6,263 bases of DNA, taken from the NCBI GenBank assembly GCA_964423545.1, contig CAYRFV010000309.1, forward strand, positions 1 through 6,263, in the 5' to 3' direction. The stretch is from JALOOE01 sp964423545 (GTDB lineage: Bacteria > Chloroflexota > Anaerolineae > CG2-30-64-16). Made by a program: the position numbers and the translations under genes. Shown here piece by piece: positions 1 through 5,439 of the stretch (position 1 is the stretch's first letter; each line of letters begins with the position of its first letter). The notes under the pieces were generated by a model, which saw only the letters and a list, made by a program, of their open reading frames with translations, was not told the DNA's origin and did no database searches.

Positions 1-1
1 C

Positions 2-139
2 GAGCGGGTGACACGGCGTTTGGGATTGGCGGCCGGCGATGTGCGCGCCGTGGCGGCGCTGCGCACCGCACCGCTGCCGGCGCGGGAAGCCCTGATTCTG
101 GCGCGGCAGGCGTATCTGAAGGGCGACTACGAAGGTGGC
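2..139 (+). other. Possible plus-strand coding fragment at the left edge
   Basis: Read on the plus strand, this stretch gives a helical-looking, protein-like segment with an ALILARQAYLKGDYE stretch resembling a TPR-type helix pair. By hand count, 27 of its 46 codons begin with a purine (23 with G), as real genes usually do. The antisense codons of the metallohydrolase frame over the same bases begin with a purine only 16 times. The frame runs in from the left edge and loses protein character after about 140. It could be the 3' part of another gene joined here by rearrangement or misassembly, or simply a persuasive shadow of the minus-strand frame. No function is assigned. Confidence 0.3.
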
Positions 140-2215
140 ATCGCCCTGGGGCAGGGCAATCTCGGCGCCGGGAGACTGACCCTCGACCGTCAGCCCGATG
201 AGCGGGCCGCTGGTGGTGAAGGTCCGTCCGGCACGCACCGCGCGCGCCCAGTTCGCGAAAGTGAACTCCGCATCGCCGAGCTGGGCATAGGTGCGAACGC
301 CGCCGACAGGCATCCCCGCCCACATCTTGTCGGTGCCGCCCACTGCCGCCACCCGGTAGCCCAGGTTCAGGAAGCGGTACCACTCCCGCACGTTGTAGCC
401 CTCGAGAGCCGGCGTGAAGTAACGGATTTCGGCAGCGTCCACCTTGCCCAGGACGATATCCGCAGCGACCTCGCAGAAAGGGTTCGGGAAGTGTGGGATT
501 ACAACCAGCCCCTCGCGCTCGCGACAGCGATCGGACCACTCGGCCAGCGTCGTCCAGGTCGGGTCGCCGAGGAAGCTCTCGTCGGGACCGGCCGCACACA
601 TCGGGAAGACAGGCCGGCCCTTGCCGCCGAGCAAGCTCATGTGCCCCAGCAAGTGCTGCCTGTTCTCCGTACCCACCCAGATCAGGGTGTCATCGCGGCT
701 CACACCGGAAAGATCCCCGGTCAGGTCAGCGACGTTGGTGAACAGATCGCCCCACTGTGACGCCAGCAGGTTGACCAGGTTGACCCCTTCGGCCTGCGCC
801 TCCAGCCAGGCCGTCTGCGGGGAGATGAAGTGGACGTGGGTGTCGGCCGTCACCCAGCCCTGTCGCCGCCAGTCGAGGAGGCGCTCGATGGGGAGCCGCA
901 GCTCGCGCTGGCCCGATTCGATCATCAGCCGCCGCCGCACAGGCCGATATTCAAACCCTTTGGCGATCTCTACGTAGACCTCCCCAACGGGCAGTTCGGC
1001 CTGGAACTGCCCGTCCACATAGGCATACTGGGTCGATCCGAGCTTGAGATCTCCGCCATAATCCTCGAACCAATTGTCGTTGACCTCATGGCGGTGGCCG
1101 TACGGCGGCAGATAACGTCCATCCGGCGCGCGGAAATGGACGCGTGCGGCAGTCGGCCGGCCCGTTGTTGCGTCGATCACTGCACCGTGGAGCCATGTTT
1201 TGCCCGGTGACAGGAGCTCGACGCGCACGCTGCCATCGGCGCTCGCCCCCCGCCCTGCTGCATAGACCGGCCCCATCGGCACATCCCGGCCGGCCACCCG
1301 CAGGGTCGCATCGGAACTGGCGGTCAAATCCACCCGCAAATCGGCCGCCGGACCGGGCGCCGGCGGCTCCTCTCCCCACCCTTGAACTTCACCGGCCAGC
1401 CAGCGGTCAGGGTCGAAGGCGGGCACGGCATAGGTGCGAGCGATAACGCCCAGGTCCACTGAGACGCCAGCGGCCTCTGGGGTCAGCGGCTCGGCCAACG
1501 AGACACGCAGCGTCTCCAGCGGGCGGTGCTGCAGGGGATGGGCTGCGCCCTCATAGAGCGTGATGCCCGCAATGGCGAAGCGTGCCGCGCCGGCCGACTC
1601 CAGCCGCAGTGAAACGAGCCGCTGTTCCGGCCGAGGATTAGCCAGAACATACAGCCAGTAGACCAGGAACGTCTGCCCCGGTCCCGGGCTCAGACTCCTT
1701 TGGTATCGACCCCAGCCGTGGGCCGGGTAGGGGCCCTGCCAGGGACGCGATTCCCACTCGGTGCTGGGCCTGGCGGCAAATGCCCACTGGCCCCAGTTGA
1801 CATGCGCTTCATTGATCTCGAAGCGGCGACGGATCGGCTGGCGGTGCTCGCGCCCGTCAGCATAGACGAGCACATAGTCCGCGAGCCGCTCGCCCGGCCG
1901 CGTGATATCGCCGGGCGCGTAGTCGGCCGGCTGCGCCTGCCCGGCAGGATCGTGTGACTCGTCGCACAGGTGAGCAAACACGAGATGGCTCGGCCGGCCG
2001 GCGTCGGCCGGCAGCGGGACCAGCACAGGCGCGCCGGCCTCGGGCGCCAGCCAGCAGATCTCGTCGGCTGACGCGAACCGGAACGGCACCCCCCACAGGC
2101 GCTGCTCACCAGCGGGTAGCTCGCTCAGCCGCTGACCGATGGCCGGATGCCAGCCGTCCGGATCGCGACCGATGGTGAAGCGGGATGACAGATCGAGCGG
2201 TCGAAAGGAAGCCAT
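2..2215 (-). CDS. CehA/McbA-family PHP-type metallohydrolase, 3' end not in window
   Basis: An open frame of 738 codons runs from ATG at 2215 to the left edge without a stop. The start is supported by GGAGGG four bases upstream. Residues 1-340 look like beta-sandwich modules. Residues about 344-361 carry the G-x-V-x-D-x-x-T-G-x-P pattern of carboxypeptidase-regulatory-like domains. The catalytic PHP-like domain begins near 455: D458-T-H460-V-H462 matches DxHxH, followed by G515-T-E517-N-R...L-G-H525, I-P-H575-F-P and G-G-T-D629. These are the expected metal ligands of this family, which includes carbamate hydrolases. Residues 663-671 (GRTFTTSGP) are the family's usual late motif. No signal peptide is visible, so the protein is probably cytoplasmic. 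It is the second gene of a two-gene minus-strand operon. After about residue 697 the sequence stops looking like the family, so the true C-terminus may be missing. The family call is confident; the substrate is unknown. Confidence 0.85.
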   Translation of the reverse strand, partial: MASFRPLDLSSRFTIGRDPDGWHPAIGQRLSELPAGEQRLWGVPFRFASADEICWLAPEAGAPVLVPLPADAGRPSHLVFAHLCDESHDPAGQAQPADYAPGDITRPGERLADYVLVYADGREHRQPIRRRFEINEAHVNWGQWAFAARPSTEWESRPWQGPYPAHGWGRYQRSLSPGPGQTFLVYWLYVLANPRPEQRLVSLRLESAGAARFAIAGITLYEGAAHPLQHRPLETLRVSLAEPLTPEAAGVSVDLGVIARTYAVPAFDPDRWLAGEVQGWGEEPPAPGPAADLRVDLTASSDATLRVAGRDVPMGPVYAAGRGASADGSVRVELLSPGKTWLHGAVIDATTGRPTAARVHFRAPDGRYLPPYGHRHEVNDNWFEDYGGDLKLGSTQYAYVDGQFQAELPVGEVYVEIAKGFEYRPVRRRLMIESGQRELRLPIERLLDWRRQGWVTADTHVHFISPQTAWLEAQAEGVNLVNLLASQWGDLFTNVADLTGDLSGVSRDDTLIWVGTENRQHLLGHMSLLGGKGRPVFPMCAAGPDESFLGDPTWTTLAEWSDRCREREGLVVIPHFPNPFCEVAADIVLGKVDAAEIRYFTPALEGYNVREWYRFLNLGYRVAAVGGTDKMWAGMPVGGVRTYAQLGDAEFTFANWARAVRAGRTFTTSGPLIGLTVEGQSPGAEIALPQGDATFVVALQIRLPRQNQGFPRRQRCGAQRRHGAHIAGRQSQTPCHPL

Positions 2216-2219
2216 AGTG

Positions 2220-2225
2220 CCCTCC
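2220..2225 (-). promoter_or_regulatory. Ribosome binding site of the metallohydrolase gene
   Basis: GGAGGG on the minus strand lies four bases before the ATG at 2215. The spacing is short but functional, and it fixes the start. It indicates independent translation initiation of the second gene in the minus-strand operon. Confidence 0.7.
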
Positions 2226-2264
2226 AAGGGATAGGCGAGTTTCGTCGCTGTGCCTGGCGCGCCC

Positions 2265-2279
2265 GCCGGCGCAGCCGGC
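2265..2279 (-). repeat. Short GCCGGC hairpin at the end of the isomerase-like gene
   Basis: GCCGGC-TGC-GCCGGC on the minus strand can form a 6-bp stem with a 3-base loop, overlapping the TAG stop of the upstream gene. No run of T follows, so it is not a convincing terminator. It might stabilise or separate the two cistrons. GCCGGC is common across this GC-rich window, so the pairing may be chance. Confidence 0.3.
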
Positions 2280-3646
2280 TAGACGACCTCAATGCCGAGC
2301 AGCCTGCACAGATCGACAAGCCGGGCGCGCTGATCGCCGTGTGCGAGGATGTAGTGCTGTCCGAGCACCTTCTGAGCGAAGTCGTCCACCGGGACATCGG
2401 GCTTGAATTCCAGCCCTGGCAGTTGCGGCGCCGGCGGCTCCCAGCCGGCCTCTTCCCACGGCCGCGGGGCCACAGCCTCACCCGTGACGATGTGCATGCG
2501 GTAGCGATCTCCGCGTCCCCCGAGGCGACAGAGGGTCGCCCGTCCCGTTTTCACCTTTGATATGTTCAGAATGCCCTCGGACAGCTGACCGAACTTCGTG
2601 ACCTGCACCTGCACCGGCCCATCGACGACACGCGCGGGCACGTAGTCTGGCACCCCGATGAGCAGACGATCGGGCATGAACTCGTAGAATTCGAAATAGG
2701 CGCCAACCTGACCGGTGAGGTAGCGCACAATGAGCTGGGTGACTGCGCCCAGGCCATCGTTCTCGGGGATGGTGGCCAGCCCTCCGAGATCAGAGAGCAT
2801 CATCATGGCTGCGGCCGGAGTGAACTGCATCAGCTTCTTCACGCCGTCTACGTCGATCAGCGAGATCGCATCGTAGCTGCGCTCACGCACTCGTTCCATC
2901 ACGGCCAGGTAGAGACGGATGCTCTTCTCCAACGCCGCAGGCGTCAAAGGTGGGTCGCAGTGCCATTGGCCGGCAAGCATTCCCGACACCCGTCCTACCT
3001 CGACCGCATCCTGGGCGCTCATGCGCTGGGCGATCTCCAGCGTGTCGAACACCTCGATCTCAGGGCCCACGACGCGGCGCAGCGAGATGCCGTCGACGAG
3101 CGTTGCGTGCAGCTTCATGTCGCGGTAGCCCATCATGCCGACGCGCGACCGTCGCAACAGCGTCACCGCGCGCGCGACGTTGCAGAACGCTGCCACCCTG
3201 GCGGCGGCGGCATAGGGTGCGTCGGGAGTATCGTAGAGGTATTTGAACCTGAACCCAAGGGCTTCCATCGGATCGCGCAGCGCCGTGGTGCCAGCCTGGT
3301 CAGCCGTGGTGACCAGCCGGTCGCCCGCCCGCTCGCCCGCCAGCCCCCACAGCACCATCGGCTTATGAGCGAAGGGGCTGACCACATCGATCACGCTGTG
3401 CGAGGGAATCCAGCCTGCCACGCAGACCACCAGGGCATCGAATTCGGCGCGCGCCAGTTCCGCGCGGGCGCGCGCTTCATCCTGCCCGGCAGGATCGTCT
3501 CTGACGGGCAGGGTAGCGATCAGTTCCAGGCCGCGGTCTTCCAATGCGCGCTGCGCGGCCGCGCACTTCCGATCGATGAGATCGCGCGGGCTGTTGACCT
3601 CACCGAAGCCGACAAAGCCGGCCCGAATCTTGGGCAGATCGATCAT
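2279..3646 (-). CDS. L-fucose/L-arabinose isomerase-family protein
   Basis: This 455-residue protein is similar in size to known arabinose isomerases (about 500) and shorter than fucose isomerases (about 590). ATG at 3646 is chosen because AGGAGGT lies just upstream; an in-frame TTG at 3718 has no such site. The N-terminal part (about 8-165) looks like the Rossmann-type half of the family. The C-terminal half carries the metal-site pattern: E295 in ENDGLGA, E319 in AYFEFYEF and H431 in GQHYILAHGD. Spacing from E295 to E319 is 24 residues, as for E337/D361 of E. coli FucI. The DRYRMHIVTGEAV stretch parallels DRYRLLVN in AraA. Family members interconvert aldoses and ketoses with a divalent metal. 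E replaces the FucI Asp, and P333 sits where AraA has a metal-binding His, so the exact reaction is uncertain. It is the first gene of the minus-strand operon, 63 bp ahead of the metallohydrolase. Confidence 0.85.
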   Translation of the reverse strand: MIDLPKIRAGFVGFGEVNSPRDLIDRKCAAAQRALEDRGLELIATLPVRDDPAGQDEARARAELARAEFDALVVCVAGWIPSHSVIDVVSPFAHKPMVLWGLAGERAGDRLVTTADQAGTTALRDPMEALGFRFKYLYDTPDAPYAAAARVAAFCNVARAVTLLRRSRVGMMGYRDMKLHATLVDGISLRRVVGPEIEVFDTLEIAQRMSAQDAVEVGRVSGMLAGQWHCDPPLTPAALEKSIRLYLAVMERVRERSYDAISLIDVDGVKKLMQFTPAAAMMMLSDLGGLATIPENDGLGAVTQLIVRYLTGQVGAYFEFYEFMPDRLLIGVPDYVPARVVDGPVQVQVTKFGQLSEGILNISKVKTGRATLCRLGGRGDRYRMHIVTGEAVAPRPWEEAGWEPPAPQLPGLEFKPDVPVDDFAQKVLGQHYILAHGDQRARLVDLCRLLGIEVV

Positions 3647-3708
3647 CGTACCTCCTGGTGCAGCGTGGCTCGGGTCAGTATCTGTGCGCTGAGTGCGAAT
3701 CCGGGCAT
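3643..3708 (-). CDS. Possible 21-residue leader ORF overlapping the isomerase start
   Basis: Within the predicted 5' leader of the minus-strand operon, ATG at 3708 opens a 21-codon frame beginning MPGFALSAQILTR. Its TGA (3645-3643) overlaps the isomerase ATG (3646-3644) as ATGA. Such an arrangement can couple translation of a leader peptide to the main gene. There is no convincing ribosome binding site before the leader ATG, and a frame of this length arises easily by chance. Its sequence shows no attenuator-like run of one amino acid. Treat it as speculative. Confidence 0.2.
   Translation of the reverse strand: MPGFALSAQILTRATLHQEVR
3650..3656 (-). promoter_or_regulatory. Strong ribosome binding site of the isomerase-like gene
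   Basis: AGGAGGT on the minus strand is a near-perfect anti-Shine-Dalgarno match, three bases before the ATG at 3646. It decides the start against the longer TTG-initiated frame and predicts efficient translation. Confidence 0.8.
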
Positions 3709-3742
3709 GAGGAACCAACGGACTATCGACGGTTACTTTGGG

Positions 3743-3771
3743 ACTTTATCACGGCCGGGACGGAGTGTCAA
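3743..3771 (-). promoter_or_regulatory. Sigma70-type promoter of the minus-strand operon
   Basis: On the minus strand a perfect -35 TTGACA (3771-3766) is followed after exactly 17 bp by TAAAGT (3748-3743), which matches TATAAT at four of six positions. Transcription would begin near 3736, giving a leader of about 90 bases before the isomerase ATG. The surrounding bases are AT-richer than the rest of the window, which supports a promoter. No other such pair was noticed upstream of this gene. Confidence 0.7.
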
Positions 3772-3823
3772 ACCTCGCTTTTCGGGGCGGGTGCAGTGTG
3801 ATGCCGGCTGCGTCTCAAGTGCC

Positions 3824-3845
3824 GCGTCGACGCAAACGCGTTGCG
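3824..3845. promoter_or_regulatory. Candidate operator between the divergent promoters
   Basis: Two overlapping symmetric elements occur here. GCGTCGACGC (3824-3833) is a perfect 10-bp palindrome. CGCAA-ACGCG-TTGCG (3831-3845) is an inverted repeat with 5-bp arms and contains the palindrome AACGCGTT. The second element ends five bases before the -35 of the plus-strand promoter. The GCAA/TTGC half-sites around a CG-rich centre resemble sites of LacI/GalR-type regulators, but no regulator gene is present to pair with it. Placement between two divergent promoters would allow control of one or both operons. Confidence 0.4.
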
Positions 3846-3850
3846 GTGCA

Positions 3851-3879
3851 TTGACACCCAGGGCGAGAAAGAGTACACT
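3851..3879 (+). promoter_or_regulatory. Sigma70-type promoter of the plus-strand operon
   Basis: A perfect -35 TTGACA (3851-3856) is separated by exactly 17 bp from TACACT (3874-3879), which matches TATAAT at four of six positions. The predicted start near 3886 leaves a leader of about 50 bases before the RraA-type ATG. It drives the RraA, DJ-1/PfpI and SMP-30 genes, which are tightly packed with no later promoter seen. Confidence 0.7.
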
Positions 3880-3883
3880 TCCC

Positions 3884-3910
3884 GCTGCGAATCAAGCTTT
3901 CGCTTGCAGC
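3884..3910 (+). promoter_or_regulatory. Stem-loop at the 5' end of the plus-strand transcript
   Basis: CAAGC-TTTC-GCTTG (3893-3906) forms a perfect 5-bp stem with a 4-base loop. It is extended by GCTG (3884-3887) pairing with CAGC (3907-3910) across a 5-base bulge on the left side. The structure sits almost exactly at the predicted transcription start and ends six bases before the Shine-Dalgarno sequence. It may protect the 5' end of the mRNA or modulate translation. It has no terminator-like T run. Confidence 0.4.
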
Positions 3911-3934
3911 CAGCGCAGGGAGGGCGCCAACCCG

Positions 3935-4831
3935 ATGAGGTTCAACGACCACCACGACATCGTCCAACTCACACCACTCTGGACGGGTGACCGCTTCGAT
4001 GATGGCCGCCCGCGCGTCCCCGACGATATCCTCCGGCGTATGCAGTTTGTCACCACGGAAGAGGCCTGGGGTGTGTGCTGGAACAAGGGCTATCAGTTCC
4101 AGTTCGAAGGCAACTGGACCATCCTGCATCCCCGGCGCACGCTGGTGGGTCGTGCCGTCACCGGCGTCTTCGTGCCGCACCGGCCCGACTTGCACGACAC
4201 GCTGATGAAGCTAGGCCACGAGCAGGAAGGCCGGATCGGCGCCATGAATTCTTGGGTCATCCAGACTCTGGTCAAGGATGACGCCATCGTGATCGATCTC
4301 TTCGGCAAGATCTACAAGGGCACCTATTCCGGCGGCAACCTTTCGACGGCCATCGCCACGCGCACTGGCCGCGGACAGGTGATCTACGGCGGCATCCGTG
4401 ACGCTCAGCAGATCCTGGAGATCCCCAACTTGCTCACCTTCTGCAAAGGGATCGATCCGACCGGCATTGCCGATGTGACGCTGACGGGGCTGAACGTGCC
4501 CTGTCGCATCGGCGCGGCCACCTGCATGCCCGGCGACGTGGTGCTTGGCACCTGCTCAGGCGTGCTCTTCATCCCACCTCACCTCGCCCAAGAAGTGGTG
4601 GAGCATTCAGAGGAAATGCGGCTGCGAGAGGCGTTCGGCTTCCAGCGGTTGCGCGAAGGAACTTACAACTCCAGCCAGATGGACACCAAGTGGACGCCGG
4701 CGATCGAGGCGGACTACGGCGACTGGCGCACCCAGCGGACCCCGGATGAGGTGGAGCGCATTCTGTGGACCACCTCTGGCGCAGCGCAGTTGCAGGCGAC
4801 TGAGGCAGAGAGCAGGAGAGCGTTGACATGA
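3935..4831 (+). CDS. RraA-family protein (aldolase/decarboxylase-like), extended form
   Basis: This 298-residue protein starts at ATG 3935. AGGGAGGG lies 10 bases upstream, slightly far but the only good candidate, and the frame upstream of the ATG lacks protein character. The RraA/methyltransferase-like core spans about 70-225. It contains GRAVTGVFV, DAIVIDLFGKIYKG, GGNLSTA (133-139), the key GGIRD (152-156) and PGDVVLGTCSGVLFIP (199-214). In the related HMG/CHA aldolases the Arg-Asp of G-x-x-R-D binds substrate and divalent metal, and both residues are present (R155, D156). The family also contains RraA itself, an RNase E inhibitor, and is often mislabelled dimethylmenaquinone methyltransferase. 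With about 70 extra N-terminal and 70 extra C-terminal residues it is much longer than RraA (about 160) or HMG aldolase (about 230). Presence in a catabolic operon favours an enzyme acting on a keto or hydroxy acid; the substrate is unknown. Its TGA overlaps the next ATG, which implies coupled translation. Confidence 0.85.
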   Translation: MRFNDHHDIVQLTPLWTGDRFDDGRPRVPDDILRRMQFVTTEEAWGVCWNKGYQFQFEGNWTILHPRRTLVGRAVTGVFVPHRPDLHDTLMKLGHEQEGRIGAMNSWVIQTLVKDDAIVIDLFGKIYKGTYSGGNLSTAIATRTGRGQVIYGGIRDAQQILEIPNLLTFCKGIDPTGIADVTLTGLNVPCRIGAATCMPGDVVLGTCSGVLFIPPHLAQEVVEHSEEMRLREAFGFQRLREGTYNSSQMDTKWTPAIEADYGDWRTQRTPDEVERILWTTSGAAQLQATEAESRRALT

Positions 4832-5412
4832 ACGGTAGGCTTGCGGGCAAGACGGTTGCGATCATCGTGGCCCAGGAGTACGAGGACATCGAGCTCCTGT
4901 ATCCCCTGCTGCGGCTCAGCGAAGAAGGGGCGCAGGTCTTGGTGGCGGCAGTATCGATCGGCACGCACCCGCGACCCTGGCTGCCCGAAAAACCGGTCAC
5001 GGGCCGCTTCGGCCACCCTGTGCCGATTCCGGTGATGCCGCCCGGCCCACGCTATCGCATGGTTGCCCTGGAGGAGCTGCGAGCCGCCGCGGTGGACTGC
5101 CTGCTCTTCCCTGGCGGCTTCGCACCGGATTACCTGCGGCGGCATGATGCCACCCTTGCACTGACGCGCGCTTGCCTTCAGGCAGGCAAGATCCTTGCGG
5201 CCATCTGCCACGGGCCATGGGTGCTGATATCGGCCGGCGCCGTGCGGGGGAGAAAGGCGACCTGCGTGCGCGCTGTGCGCGATGACCTGATCAACGCCGG
5301 CGCCGAGTACCTGGATGCGCCCAGCGTGCGCGATGGGAACATCATCACGGGCCGCGCCCCGAACGATCTGCCCGACTTCTGCGCCGAGATCATCGCGGCG
5401 CTCACAGCATAG
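4828..5412 (+). CDS. DJ-1/PfpI-family protein
   Basis: This 194-residue protein starts at ATG 4828, overlapping the previous stop by four bases (ATGA). AGGAGAG lies seven bases upstream. The fold is recognisable throughout: strand KTVAIIVAQ (8-16), the conserved acidic motif YEDIELLYP (18-26, with E19 as the likely partner of the nucleophile), FPGGFAP (94-100) and the nucleophile elbow AAICHGPW (124-131) with C127 and H128. Family members include deglycases/glyoxalases, general stress proteins and various hydrolases. The 43-80 segment, rich in Pro and aromatic residues, is longer than in short PfpI proteins (about 166 residues) and may shape substrate access. In a sugar-type operon, a role in removing reactive aldehydes or hydrolysing an intermediate is plausible but unproven. 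The protein is cytoplasmic, with no signal peptide. The gap to the next gene is 27 bp. Confidence 0.9.
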   Translation: MNGRLAGKTVAIIVAQEYEDIELLYPLLRLSEEGAQVLVAAVSIGTHPRPWLPEKPVTGRFGHPVPIPVMPPGPRYRMVALEELRAAAVDCLLFPGGFAPDYLRRHDATLALTRACLQAGKILAAICHGPWVLISAGAVRGRKATCVRAVRDDLINAGAEYLDAPSVRDGNIITGRAPNDLPDFCAEIIAALTA

Positions 5413-5439
5413 CAGAGGACGCACGGAAGGAGCGTGCCC

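Noticed and set aside
140..760. Continuation of the plus-strand frame opposite the metallohydrolase
   Set aside because: The minus strand here encodes conserved family motifs (IPHFPN, GGTDKM, GRTFTTSGP), so the plus reading is a shadow. Only the first 140 bases are in doubt.
1990..2014. Clustered CGGCCGG/GCCGGC repeats
   Set aside because: They lie inside coding sequence as Ala/Gly/Arg/Pro codons, and the same words are frequent throughout the window. They reflect base composition, not a repeat array.
2265..2279. Intrinsic terminator between the two minus-strand genes
   Set aside because: The GC stem is short and has no downstream T run. The genes are only 63 bp apart and look co-transcribed.
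3644..3718. Longer isomerase-like protein starting at TTG 3718
   Set aside because: There is no ribosome binding site at 3718, and the extra 24 residues lack family character. The ATG at 3646 has a near-perfect AGGAGGT.
2960..3934. Long in-frame upstream extension of the RraA-type gene
   Set aside because: It runs antisense through the isomerase-like gene and across the promoter region. Its sequence is His/Arg-rich shadow, and the RraA start is fixed by the promoter and by family similarity beginning after 3935.
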